Positions 1 through 10,721 of a DNA stretch of 64,000 nucleotides are shown here, piece by piece; positions within the stretch are counted from its first letter, which is position 1, and each line of letters opens with the position of its first letter. Both the position numbers and the translations under genes were made by a program. The stretch is from contig OY829330.1 of assembly GCA_963691655.1 (NCBI GenBank), forward strand, positions 15,410,815 through 15,474,814. Direction: 5' to 3'. The stretch is from Toxonevra muliebris. Lineage: Eukaryota > Arthropoda > Insecta > Diptera > Pallopteridae. The notes beneath the pieces are model-generated. The model worked only from the letters and a program-made list of their open reading frames with translations, had not been told where the DNA came from and did not search any database.

Positions 1-1467
1 TTTTCTCCAATTCCACCGATCTGAATCCGACCATTCCGACGTGATGGGCGTAGTATTCGAACTAAATCTTCAGATATAAACGTTCCCATCGTCGCTGAGT
101 CCATGAGCATCTTGCAAACAGTGGCTCCTGTGCCATTGATGTTTGAAGCATTCACGACTGCAGTAGGTAGTACGACTTTCTGCTTTACCATATCGTTACT
201 TTGAATTGAAAATGTTGCTAAGGGTGGCTGGATATCCGTTGTTTCACTTTTGTTGGGGACATCTACATGGAGGCATGTATGATGCTGTCGCCCACAAGTG
301 TGGCATCTTTGCTTTGATGTGCAGTTACTAACCTTGTGTTCTTGAGGGAGGCAATTGAAATACAAGTCATGGTTTTTGACAAATTCTCGTTTTTGGAACA
401 AACTCAGAGCCTTAAAATGTACAAATTTGTAAAGTTGATGTGCAGCGCTACAGTTGGTGCACTTTATAGCTGCGTGACTTGATTCTCTGCTTAGAAAACA
501 CCGAGCACGAGTCGAAGTGGAAGGACCATTTTTGTATGATTGTATGCACTCAAGAGTTGACCATCTTTTATTTCAAAATTCTATAAATTGATCGGGTGAT
601 CTTGGGACCCTTCATGGCTTTCAGCCCATTGCTTTTTCGTATCATCACCCAATTTTTTCAACAGCAAGTATATGATCCAAGGCCGTGATCCTTTCTTTCT
701 GCTTCTTCCCCCAACGATTTGAGTCCTCGCAAAATGCAGTCAGTGATGTCTGCCAAAGTACGAATCGCTGCTGCTGAAGGTTCAACTACGTTTTTGAGTT
801 CGAAGAATGATTTTATGTATGAAATGTTGATGGACTTTTGTTTATCATACCTGACGCATACCTTGTTCCATGCCCTCTCGTAAGCTTCGTTTGAGCACAC
901 AATACCTGAAATGACTGTTTCAGCTTCACCTTTTAGGTACATTTGCAGGTACTGAAACTTGCGTGAATTGGAAATTGTGCTCACGTTGTGCACCGAGTTT
1001 AAAAACAAATCTTTGAATGTCGGCCATTTGCAATATTCCCCATGAAAGGCAGGAATATCCAACTTAAGTAATCTCGTGTCGGTGGAGCGTGAGTGCTCGA
1101 GAACGCTGCGCTATGTTTCTGTAAACCTGTTGAGTGTTGCATTCAAATTTTCTACTCCTGAGCTGATGTTGTGTTGCGAGACGGAATTTCTTCGTGATGC
1201 TTCATGCTGATTCATTAACACAAGGAACCGTTCCTTAAGATCGAGATAGATATCTGCTTGTGCAGAATATTCCGACGTTTGTTCAGGAACCGATGAAATC
1301 CTCATATCAACGTTCGCAAACTCCTCCCACAATGCATCAAGCCTATCGCACCGCAGTTTCAGGGCCTCGTACGACGTAGTACTGCATGCCGACAAAATAA
1401 AGCTTTTGTATTTGGTGAATGAACCCTTTATTTGTCCGCGAATACGAATTAAATTATTTGTTTCCAT
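1..1467 (-). pseudogene. BEL/Pao retrotransposon gag-protease fragment, cut by window edge
   Basis: On the minus strand an opening segment (1111-1467, 118 codons) is followed in another frame by a DUF1759-type gag segment (658-1062) with the family signature DIPAFHGEYCKWPTFKDLF. Further left (about 250-500) come Cys/His clusters: CTNCSAAH, a CxxxxxHxxxxC knuckle and CHTCGRQHH. A protease-like stretch follows, reading LMDSATMGTFIS near 90-130. Order and motifs are those of BEL/Pao polyproteins. Frame changes between segments, a disrupted first knuckle and DSA where the family has DSG show that it is dead. The reverse transcriptase would lie left of base 1. No LTR was identified at the right edge. 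Confidence 0.82.
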
Positions 1468-2377
1468 TTTAAGTTCTATTATATACTAATTAATTTGCTG
1501 CAACTTTAATTCGAGATTATGATTTTTTTTGCTGTGTTTACTATTTCAAGAGACAGTTAATCATGGGAGAGAGACCAAACGCAAACGGTTATGTGTACTT
1601 GCTTGCGATTTTTGTACCGTTTACAAATTGGCTCTCACCAATTTTGCGATGTACTAAATTTTACCTTGAGTTATTTTGAGTGTTTTTTTTTTGTGATATT
1701 TTTCGCGGGAAGCAAAAAAGTATTGAACCAAAGATCTTAATAATATAAAGATGTCTCACTCCCATACATTTGCTTGTCCGCAAAAAATTTCTATTCGGAT
1801 TTATAATAAATCCATATAAAAGTAACATATGAAATCAAAACAGCAGGAAAGCCAAAGAAAACATTTTTTTCTTTGCTGTTGTTGACGAAAGCGCGACGGT
1901 ACAAAAAAGTGAAACAAATCATCGTAAAATTGTGTGTACTCGTAAATACTCACTATTACAAACGAAGTGCAATTGTACCTACATACAAACATCTTTGTCA
2001 AAGCATAAGCAATGAAATTTTGTGTTTTTGGAAATAAATATTTTCTGGTTTCTTTGTGCAAACAGCGACAAATATGTGTATGAATGGCAATGTTATGCAA
2101 AATATGCATTCGTGGCAACTGTAGAGTAGATTATATGGAATTTTTAGGAAGAAGAAGAAAAAAATAAGCGGTCATGTGGACATAGTAATTATTCTACGAT
2201 TCTACCGCGAAGTAGACGGGTAGTATTTGTGGGTTTAATAATAATTTAATAACATAAAATATTTTATCAACGATTTTAAGATTTATTTTTCATACCAAAA
2301 TATATTCATAAATGGGTTGTATGAATTATATAAAAATGAATGAAAGTAAAACAGAAAAAAATAACTCTTGATGAGCT
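1468..2377. other. AT-rich stretch without recognisable genes
   Basis: No domain-bearing reading frame is visible. The one 105-codon frame on the minus strand (1801-2118) has a composition typical of chance translation of AT-rich DNA. A 5' LTR for the neighbouring BEL fragment could lie here, but I cannot delimit one. Confidence 0.5.
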
Positions 2378-2541
2378 AGTAGCTTATATAGGATATTGAA
2401 AGATTAAGAACTATCACTAAGATCACTGATGAGGAATTGTGGCGGATTCCGAAACGGCCGTCTGATTTGCCCGTCTCTATATACATTGTTGTTGTGATGA
2501 CTACATTTGTTCATTAAGCCTGTTTATATATAACTTCAAAT
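2378..2541 (+). repeat. Interspersed repeat family R1, copy A
   Basis: The block starting TAGTAGCTTATATAGGATAT and ending near GTTTATATATAACTTCAA recurs almost unchanged at 2862-3024. A related part lies inverted at about 35640-35840. One frame reads ITDEELWRIPKRPSDLP, which hints at a coding origin, but I do not recognise the family. It could be the tail of a retroposon. Confidence 0.75.
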
Positions 2542-2699
2542 AACGAAATTGACATGAACTTAAGTCATGACTTTGAAAATTAACCTCTAGATTTAATTTT
2601 CATTGTCTCCTAAAAAACTATCATGAACTGATCGAATGGGGACCGTTCAGAAAAAATGACACCTAGAATCATTTTCTCACAAACACACACACACTCCCA

Positions 2700-3024
2700 T
2701 GTACTAGACTTTCAAATAACGAACTGTTATGCAGACTAGCTACAATGGGAAAAAAACAACAACATAAGTGTATAGAACGGTAGTGGTAGTTTCTTTCAAT
2801 ATCTCTATTCAGTGAAGATATTTGGAATCAAATCCGTAATTCTGGGTTATGATTTCAAATATTAGTAGCTTATATAGGATATTGAAAGATTAAGAACTAT
2901 CACTAAGATCACTGATGAGGAATTGTGGCGGATTCCGAAACGGCCGTCTGATTTGCCCGTCTCTATATACATTGTTGTTGTGATGACTACATTTGTTCAT
3001 TAACCTGTTTATATATAACTTCAA
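2700..3024 (+). repeat. Interspersed repeat family R1, copy B (longer)
   Basis: Bases 2862-3024 match copy A at 2378-2541 with very few differences. The preceding 2740-2861 (CAATATCTCTATTCAGTGAA and the region after it) matches the inverted copy at 35640-35840, so the repeat unit is at least about 280 bases. Copy A is therefore truncated at its left side. Confidence 0.75.
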
Positions 3025-3069
3025 TTAATGTTTTCAGAATATCATTTTTAACTCATTTTTAATTCATTT

Positions 3070-4440
3070 TTAACAATAAAAAGTTGGAACAATTAGCATA
3101 TTCAAGAACTGATCTAACCAGTGAAATGAAAGTGGTTTTAAGCGTGAAAGGATCAAGAAATTGTTTAGAGTTTCGCTTAACGAAACCAAGAAGCGAATTT
3201 GCTTTTGAAATAACATAGTCCCTATGGGGGGTAAAAGAAAGTTTAGAGTCAAAATAGATGCCGAGATCTTTTGTTAAGGGAACTCTGGTGAAGTCTTAAG
3301 ATTGATGACAGTAATTGAATGAGATGGGTGAGAGGTTTCGATTAAACGTTAAGAGCTTGCATTTGGAATAATTTTATTTCATTCCGCTGGTGGCGCACCA
3401 GGATATGAAGGAGTTACTATCACCTTGAAATTTTTTGCAGTCTGACAAATCCTGTATTGTTGCATCATTAATAAAAATATTAAATAGTAGGGGTCCAAGG
3501 TGATTCCTTTGCGGAACTCCTGATTTAGCATGGATAATGCTGGAATAACATTCACCTACACTGACCATCAATTTCCTGTCTGTCAGGTACGAGGCTATCC
3601 ATTTCAAAAGATTAGAATGAATTCCTAATTTCTCCAATTTTAGCAAAAGTATCTTGTATGGTAAGCAATCGAACGCTTTAACAAAGTCTGTATATAGAAC
3701 ACCTACTTGCAATCCACATTCAACTGCATTAATACAAAAATTTGAAAAAATGGACAAATTCTGAAGAAGCCATGTTGATATATGGAAATATGATTTTTTA
3801 CTTCATAAAAAAGGCGTTTGTTAACAATATCATCAAGTATTTTCGGTATGACTGATAGCTTTACAATTGGTCGGTAGTTATCAATCTTACCTTTTTGACC
3901 AGCTTTGAAAATAGGTGTGATATACGCAGTTTTCCAATCGTCTAGGAATATACCGCTAGAAAGAGATGTGTTAAAAATAATAGTCAATGGTATATATAAA
4001 GAAGATGCAAATTTTTTAGGAAATAAGAGAGGAATCAGGTCAAAACCAGCGCCTTTATTCGAATCCAAATCTACGAGAGTTTTGAAAACTTCATCTTCAG
4101 AGATATTCATAGAGCCAATATCAAAGATTTGATGCAGATGGGAAAAGTCTAGTGACCTAATATCGGGATTGTAGTTATTAAAGACTGAACAGAAGAAGTT
4201 CGCAAAAAGTTCACATATGTCTTGTGTATTGGTAGCCTGAACACCTTGGTGTTCCATTGTTTTAGGTATACCTGAGTTTATTCGCTTCAAGTTGTAATAA
4301 ACTCAAAAAGATTTGGCATTACGTTTAATGTTGGATTCGATGGAGTCAAGATATTTTTTATATAAAAATTGGATAAAGAGTCAAATTCTTTCCTTCGCTG
4401 CACAAAAGTCCACCAATTTTTGGACGAGTTTGATTTTTAC
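3070..4440 (-). pseudogene. Jockey-like non-LTR retrotransposon (LINE) ORF2 remnant
   Basis: Read on the minus strand, the order is a linker SIESNIKRNAKSF, typical between endonuclease and reverse transcriptase in jockey-type LINEs, then RT blocks 1-2 (3703-4290, ending YRPIVKLSVIPKILDDIVNK). After a frameshift come RT motif A (YTDFVKAFD) and SGVPQ...HLGPLLFNIFIND (3374-3757). A C-terminal DLGIYFDSKLSF...ISKANSLLGFVKRN segment lies at about 3075-3290. The catalytic YADD box is replaced by FQGDSN, and at least two frame changes and stops are present. The endonuclease domain was not found. It is a dead 5'-truncated copy. Confidence 0.85.
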
Positions 4441-4736
4441 CACGTTTATATCAACTCGCTTTCAATGGTGTCTGTCTGTCTGTCAGTCTGTTCGGTACAA
4501 ATTTTGCAATCGATTTTAAACTAATTTCCCGATGAGCTAGAGACTTGAAATTTTAAATATAGTTCAGAACTGGAAGACAATTCAATATGAAATATCTAAA
4601 ATATATATAAATATAATATTTAAAATATTAGCATCGGAAGTTTTTAAATTTTTTCATAGATCAATGCATTGCATTCATCATTGAAAAAATTTATTGCTTT
4701 AGCGGGAGTAGAATATATTGATATGTGTATACATAC
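4440..4736. repeat. Dispersed repeat R2 hosting the hAT MITE
   Basis: Starts with a short TCTG run, then CAATCGATTTTAAACTAATT and a block AGCATCGGAAGTTTTT...TTGAAAAAATTTATTGCTTT (about 4630-4713). That last block is repeated at about 63500-63575, where it again lies next to a copy of the same hAT MITE. No coding capacity is seen. Confidence 0.6.
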
Positions 4737-5544
4737 CAGGGATGCCAACTCATTTTTTCTCTCTCCCCGTTAACCCTCTAGAAATTCCCCGATTTTCGAT
4801 CAAATTCCCCGCACCGGTGTAATTTCATACGCACTTTCCATATAAACATTTTACAAAAAAAAATTTTTATGGGACTGACTCCGGAATTCTTAAGATAAGC
4901 TTCAGCCCACTTTAGGACATCAAAGTTTTCAAAGGAGAAGACATGGGATTTCTTCTGACTCCAATAAAAAATGGCAGAAAATTTGTTGAGAAAAACGGGT
5001 TCAAAGTTTTGACTATCGGTTTTTAACATATAAAATATACTTCATCTTCTTTATGATGGCTGACCGTAATTTGTAAGTTTACAGATTAGTCAGCAATGAT
5101 TAAGAGTTATTAATCAAGAGGTGCTGGACGAAGGCATAGCTAAGCCTTTCTGAACGGCCGAAAGGGAAGTCGAAGCGCCGCGCGATTGTTTGGGCGTGAC
5201 TGACACTCGTCGCTATAATCGTCTATATCTACGAAAGCACTCTGCGTTTTCTGAAATTTTTACACAGTACATTCGAAATATAATACTTTGAAATAGCACA
5301 CTTTTTTAAAAATCGATTTCTCCAAACCAATAAATTGCAGGGTCTGCTTAAGAAAAGATGAAGATTTTAAGACCCAAAATATGAATTATTTTATAAGTTA
5401 AACGTTTTACATTACATAAAATTTGAAAAAAAATATTCTACAGACTTTAATTACTAAAAGCTGAACGACTTCAAATTCCCCGCTTCCCCGCACCAAGTAA
5501 AATTCCCCGCAAATCGGGGAATTCCCCGCAAGTTGGCATCGCTG
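4737..5544 (+). mobile_element. hAT-type MITE with perfect 8-bp target duplication
   Basis: The ends are inverted: CAGGGATGCCAACT at the left and AGTTGGCATCGCTG at the right. Subterminal runs on both sides are rich in the words CCCCG and TTCCCCG. It is flanked on both sides by the identical octamer ATACATAC (4729-4736 and 5545-5552). Eight-base duplications and CAG-type ends are the hallmark of the hAT superfamily. At 808 bases with no transposase frame, it is non-autonomous. A second copy in the opposite orientation enters the window at 63577. Confidence 0.88.
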
Positions 5545-5619
5545 ATACATACACAAATTCAAAGACAAATGAGAGAGAGAAGATATAAGCAGAAAATAAA
5601 AACAAACAATAAAGAACTT

Positions 5620-6500
5620 TTCTTTTCGTGTTTGCTGGAATCGAAACAAAAAATCGTAGAAACCAGCAACGAGGTGCAATTTCGATGGTTTGACAGCGAC
5701 GGTTGTCGACACATCCAGCTGACAAGAATGTATGAATGGAGGAGTTTGACGTGCTTGATAAAACAAATATTTAACATTTCTTTTGGCAAATAACATTCAG
5801 CATTTACAGTATTTATATATTCTTTATATACAAATATGTAAACGCTTCGTTGCGGTTTTGCATATTTTATATAAGTACATAAAATAAGCCATTACAGCAT
5901 TTCAAATTTAACATTTTCAATCGTTTTAACGTTGCACATCTTTGTGGTTCTACATTTTGTAACAGAAATGAAAAAAAAGGCATTTGCCAAATTTCATAGA
6001 AAGAAGAAGATTTGTTGTTGTGAATTTTAAAAAAATGTACAAGGAGGATAATTTATTTATAAGTTTATAAAATATGAAAAGTTCCAACATTTTAGCTAAA
6101 TATATTCAACTAAAATATTTCAACATTTTATCTCCATATACTCATTTATAAATATTTAGGTAAAATGTTGAAAATAGTAATAATAATTTCTTCGCATTTT
6201 GATTTCATGAAATCAGTAGAAAAAGATTCAAAAGTACTTATATAAAATATATAGAAAATATCGAAACAAAACGTTTACATATTTGTATATAAAGAATATA
6301 TAAACACTATAAATGTTGAATATTATTTGCCAAAAGTAATGTAAAATATTTGTTTTATCGAACACGTCAAAATCATCCATTCATACATTTTTGTCCGCTG
6401 GATGTGTCGACAACCGTCGCTTTCACACCATCGGTTTTGCACCTCGTTGCTGGTTTCTACGTTTCTTTGTTCCAATTTCAACAAGAGCGAATTGCGACCT
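5620..6500. mobile_element. Foldback element with about 210-base inverted arms
   Basis: Bases about 5640-5860 and 6285-6480 are inverted copies of each other at roughly 88% identity by eye. Shared words include GTAGAAACCAGCAACGAGG and ATACAAATATGTAAACG. The spacer (about 5890-6243) has its own family word ATTCTACATTTTGTAACAG. Partial copies occur at 43530-44094 (spacer plus one arm) and 33430-33560 (arm only). Open frames across the arms are just translations of the repeat. Confidence 0.78.
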
Positions 6501-6559
6501 CTTTACAATCTATCCTATTTGTGTGCTCATTCAAAGGAACGAAACACAATTGCGTCGTA

Positions 6560-7060
6560 TGACGGTATACATTAGTGATGGGGTTTTCGGCACGATAACG
6601 TTCTGAACCAAATTTTTATTATGACTTTTCTGATGGATTTATATTGTTAAATGATCTTTCTTGAGAAAACAATTTGAAGGAAATTTTAATTTCCTTTGAG
6701 AAAAATTTTGATACATCTCTACTTTTTGAGTAATTTTTGGTCGAAACAAAAACCCGACAAAAATTAAATTAAGATAAGAATTGATTTGGATAGTACTTTA
6801 AACGAATTTTTAAAATATATATTCATATCACTCTTAGCATCGATATCACTATTAATATCGACCTGGTGAGTTTACGATCTCACAACTCCATAACCAAGCA
6901 CTTAATTTTTATGAAAAATTGAATACGTGCTTTAAGCCTGTTATACATTACTTAAAATGTAAATATATCTTAATTTGCCAAAAAAACAATACGTTTTAAA
7001 CTTTAACGAGATCCGTACACTCCTTCGGGTACCGGGCAACAACCGGTTAAAAAAAAAACA
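6560..7060. other. AT-rich spacer, nothing recognised
   Basis: No motif-bearing frame, tRNA-like box or inverted repeat was found here. Confidence 0.5.
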
Positions 7061-7680
7061 TTGTTCAGACCACGAATCGGAGATTAAATTCAGGTCAAAA
7101 CTCAGACTAAAAACCCAAAATTCAGACCGAATTAAAACCAAAATCAGTTTTAAAATTCATTCCAAAATTTAAAAAGAATTTAGACCACAGCTCAGACCAA
7201 TAGTTAGACAAAACTTTAGGTCAAAAGGACACCAAATACCGAACAAAAGTAACCCAAAATTCAAACCAAAAACTAGTGGAAATATCTGATAAATATTTAC
7301 ATCAACAAATTTTAACGTAAATTAAACAAAAACTAGTATCAAAATCAAGCCAATTCAGACGAAAATATTAACCATAACTCAAACTAATAGTTAGATTAAA
7401 ACTGAGGCTAAAAAGACGCCAAATACAAAATAAAGAAAACCAAAATTTAGACCAGAAGTCAGATCAAACGCTGGTCTGCAAACGCTGGAAAGCAAACCAA
7501 AATTTAGACCAAACATGGATTAAAACTCAAACCAAATTCAGATTAAAATGCAAACTAAAATAAAACAAAATTCTGACTTACAATCAAACCAGAATTCAAA
7601 TCAAAAATGGGCAAAAACGGAAAAGTTAAACCAATATTTGACTAAAATTCAGTACAAAATTCAATCCAAAAACTGAACCA
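7060..7680. repeat. Degenerate tandem array of CAGACCAAAA-like words
   Basis: For about 620 bases the sequence is a drifting series of words such as ATTCAGACC, CTCAGACC, TTTAGACCA and CAAACCA, separated by runs of A, with a loose period near 12-18 bases. There are almost no G-rich or coding stretches. It is an old, mutated simple repeat. Confidence 0.7.
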
Positions 7681-8372
7681 TTATCAATCTTTCTAAAAGT
7701 AACTCATTTATAAGCTGGCGTTGAAATTGTAGATTTAATGTAGTCTAAATGTATTTAATAACCAGTTGCACTGTAAGGTCCATCCTATTGGCATCCGCCC
7801 AGCATGGCGGCTAATCAGAATTGATTCAAATATATGACCCCATTTTAATATTTATGATAAATTGTTAAAATAAAATAATATTTTAAATCCTAAAGTTTTA
7901 CGTTTGTTGAAATTATATACTTTTCACTGCTGATCGCTTTTTTTTTTTTGGAAAAATCTAAATATTTTTGATTTCTCAAAATATACTGTTTACTATAAGA
8001 TTGTCGGGTTCAAGGGGGGCTTCAGACCCTATAGTTTCCCCCCTAGATACGCTACTGCTTAGGCCTATATAATTGCTGGATTGGCAGTAAAAAATTTCAT
8101 ACATACAAAACTAAAAGGCAGAAAATAATAATTTAAATAAAAAAATACTACGTTTTTAAAAGTCCTATACAGATTTACAACCCCATACGTAATTGCGAAT
8201 TTTAGTATTAATATTTGCATTATTTTATACTTTACTTAGTCCGTTTTAAAAACGTGGTATATTAAAAAAAATTTAATTTAAACTATTTTTATTTTGTATT
8301 GACAATTTTCGTAACATCTGTTCTGTTGAAATTATCTGTTGAATATTGAGTTCATAACCCTGCCAGACAGGG
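7681..8372. other. AT-rich spacer, nothing recognised
   Basis: Contains a run of T (about 7940) and no supported gene, repeat boundary or RNA feature. Confidence 0.45.
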
Positions 8373-8810
8373 CTAATGGAAACTCCAATACAATAACAAA
8401 ATTCTTGGCTTTCATTAACACAATTTTAAAATTTTACAAGGTCTATTTTTAGAAATAATGATAAACAAAGACAGCCTGCTTGAGTATTTCAAATTTGTAT
8501 ATCTTACTCTCTCTTGCCTAGTTAACTCTTTACGGTAACTAGGGTAAAAACTGTCCAACTTTTGCATATTTTTTTATACATAGTGTGACATATTCTAACC
8601 CACCTCGAAAAGTTGAAATTACTTATAGTCATATAGTTTAATATTTTAATTACAGTTTCTTATTCAGTTGTCACTGCTATAAACCAAAAGAATTCTGTGC
8701 AAGTAAAGTTTTTATTATCTTTAAAATCATGTGCCTCAAAGAGTTAAAAGAAAGTAATACTGCTGAAAACATTGCAAGAATAAAAGAAACAACATTCATC
8801 TGAAGTAAAT

Positions 8811-8908
8811 TTGCTTATGTAGCTTAGTTGGTAGGCGCTTTGATCAATACTTATTATGCAAACCTGTTTGGCAGCTGGTTCTAGCCTGGAAAAAGGCAAA
8901 TCAAAATA
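8811..8908 (+). other. tRNA-like sequence (SINE head or decayed tRNA)
   Basis: Contains a box A-like TAGCTTAGTTGGTAGGCG and a box B-like TGGTTCTAGCC. The ends ATTTGCT and GGCAAAT can pair over seven positions, one of them a wobble. The middle is too long for a normal anticodon arm, so I call it a tRNA-derived element and not a working tRNA. Confidence 0.5.
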
Positions 8909-8982
8909 AATAAAATAATGTAAAATAAAATAGTTAAAAAAAAAATTATTTGAATTTAAAAAAAAAATGTGGTGGGATTTTA

Positions 8983-9047
8983 ACCTTGGCCCCACAATTG
9001 GCTGCGTGCTTCCTAGTGTTTTAGACTAGGCCATGGCGTCATATATT
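8983..9047 (-). other. tRNA-like sequence opposing the upstream one
   Basis: On the minus strand it reads CCATGGCCTAGTCTAAAACA with a box B-like AAGGTTAAAATCCC. Box A is damaged and no cloverleaf forms. Its 3' side faces the plus-strand tRNA-like sequence about 75 bases away. Confidence 0.4.
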
Positions 9048-9715
9048 TTGACAGGAACTATTTTGGAGTTTTGTTTTTCTATGAGATGAAAGTGTGAATA
9101 TATATTTAATAGTAACGAAAGTCATGTGTGTAAGAAAGGGATACAAAATCACACGTATAGTAACTTTCCCTTATATTTTTCACATCGCTGTGTATAAACT
9201 GATGCGAAGTGATTAAGGCTTTTGTCGTTATAGCTGAGGTTCAAATAACACATCAAATAAGCAATAGTGTTCTAGCAGGGATGGAAACTCCTACACAGTA
9301 ACAAAATTTTTGGTTTTCACAAACACAATTTCAAAATTTTATACGGTCTATTTTTAGAAATAATAATAAACAAAGACAGCCTGATTGAGTATTTCAAATT
9401 TGTATATCTTACTCTATTTTGCCTAGTTAACTCTTTAGGGTTAGGTAAGGTAAAAATTGTCTCAACTTTTGCTTAGTTTTTTATGCATGGTGGAATATAT
9501 TTTAACCCACCTTGAAAAGTTGAAATTGCTTATAGTCATATAGTTTAACATTTTATTTACAGTTTCTCATTCAGTTGTCAATGCTATAAACCAAAAAAAA
9601 TTCTGTGCAACTGGAGTTTTTATTTTCTTTAAAATCATGTGCCACAAAGATTTAAAAAACAGTAATTAGTGCTCGAAACATTGAAAGAATAAAACAAACA
9701 AAATTCGTTAGAAGT

Positions 9716-9810
9716 AAATTTGGTTATGTGGCACAGTTGGTAAGCGCGTTGTTCGACAGTCACCATGCGAATGTTTTTCGGCCACAGGTTCGAGCCTGGG
9801 AGAACGCAAT
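9716..9810 (+). other. tRNA-like sequence in duplication copy 2
   Basis: Box A-like TGGCACAGTTGGTAAGCGC and a good box B ACAGGTTCGAGCCTG are present. The T-arm pairs as CAGG with CCTG. The anticodon region is abnormally long. It corresponds position by position to the sequence at 8811-8908. Confidence 0.5.
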
Positions 9811-9951
9811 TCAAGAGAAAATAGTTTAAAACGATAATAGTAAATAAAAAAATAAATTGAACAAAAAACAAAAAGAAAAAAATAATTTAAAAATCCAAAA
9901 ATATTTTTTGATTTTGAAATTTATTTTTAAAAAAAAATGTAAAAAGAAAAT

Positions 9952-10022
9952 TGTGGGATGCGAACCTTAGCCACAAGTGGCTGCGCGCTAGCTTGTGCAC
10001 TAGACAACAAGGCTATAGCGTG
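9952..10022 (-). other. tRNA-like sequence in duplication copy 2, minus strand
   Basis: On the minus strand ATAGCCTTGTTGTCTAGTGC precedes a box B TAAGGTTCGCATCCC. It matches the minus-strand tRNA-like sequence of copy 1 and again faces the plus-strand one. Confidence 0.45.
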
Positions 10023-10144
10023 AACAATTTTGGTATTTACTCTTTTGTAGTTTTGTTTTTCTAAGCGATAAGTGAGATAAATATATATTTAGTAGTAACG
10101 AAAATCACGTGTGTTAGAAAAGGATACGAAATCACACGTATATA

Positions 10145-10580
10145 AAGTTTATATCATTTTTTTTCAGATTAGAAGTAACAGCATTTCTGTTAATGCAATA
10201 GTTTAGACTGTTGAATGTAAAGTAACAGCACATTGTCTGTTAATATAACAGAGTTCACTTTCACGTCCTCAAAATCTGTTGGTTTAACATTCTTTCCGTT
10301 TGATATAACAGCATTTTTCCCTCAGTTTGTAGTTCAATTTAGCACTAAACCGCATTTAAAATCAGGCGAACGCAAACACAAGTTATGGAGTTCTATCTTA
10401 ATGTATTCATTGATGCAATTGTTTAGGGCTAAAAGTACGACATTAAACAAGTGCACTCTTCCAAGTGAAGCAATTTTAAAATTAATATGCATAGTGCCTC
10501 AATTTACTGTTAGTTACCACATGTAGACGTGTACACGTATAGGTCGAAATACGTTCAAAAGCCAAAGCCCTATTACTTAC
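10145..10580. other. Intronic or 3' flank of the fibulin-like gene
   Basis: Contains repeated GTTAATATAACAG-like words but no EGF or fibulin C-terminal exon. It lies directly downstream of the last recognised exon donor. Confidence 0.4.
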
Positions 10581-10721
10581 CATCACAGTTACCGGTTTCG
10601 GCATTTAATGTGTATCCAGTGCCGCAACTCTGCAGGCGTGTACAAATATATGAGCCCACTGTATTGTCACAACGTTGCGTTGATAAACAATTATGGTTAT
10701 TGATTGAACATTCATTGATAT
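10581..10721 (-). CDS. Fibulin-like exon: calcium-binding EGF module
   Basis: 141 bases, acceptor TTACAG/AT and donor GATG/GTAAG. Reads DINECSINNHNC, then CDNTVGSYIC and GTGYTLNAETGNC. The donor implies at least one further exon to the left, but none is recognisable down to base 1. Confidence 0.83.

Larger units (their letters stand above)
8373..9150 (+). repeat. Segmental tandem duplication, copy 1
   Basis: The block from GGAAACTCCAATACAATAAC onward is repeated in the same orientation from 9283. It shares ACAAAGACAGCCTG, TATCTTACTCT, CATTCAGTTGTCA and TGTGCAA in the same order and spacing. Each copy carries a plus-strand and a minus-strand tRNA-like sequence. By eye the identity is about 80%, so the duplication is not recent. 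Confidence 0.75.
9283..10140 (+). repeat. Segmental tandem duplication, copy 2
   Basis: Second copy of the block at 8373-9150 in the same orientation. Its two tRNA-like sequences are better preserved than those of copy 1. Confidence 0.75.

Noticed and set aside
1801..2118. 105-codon minus-strand frame
   Set aside because: Composition typical of translated AT-rich DNA, and no motif.
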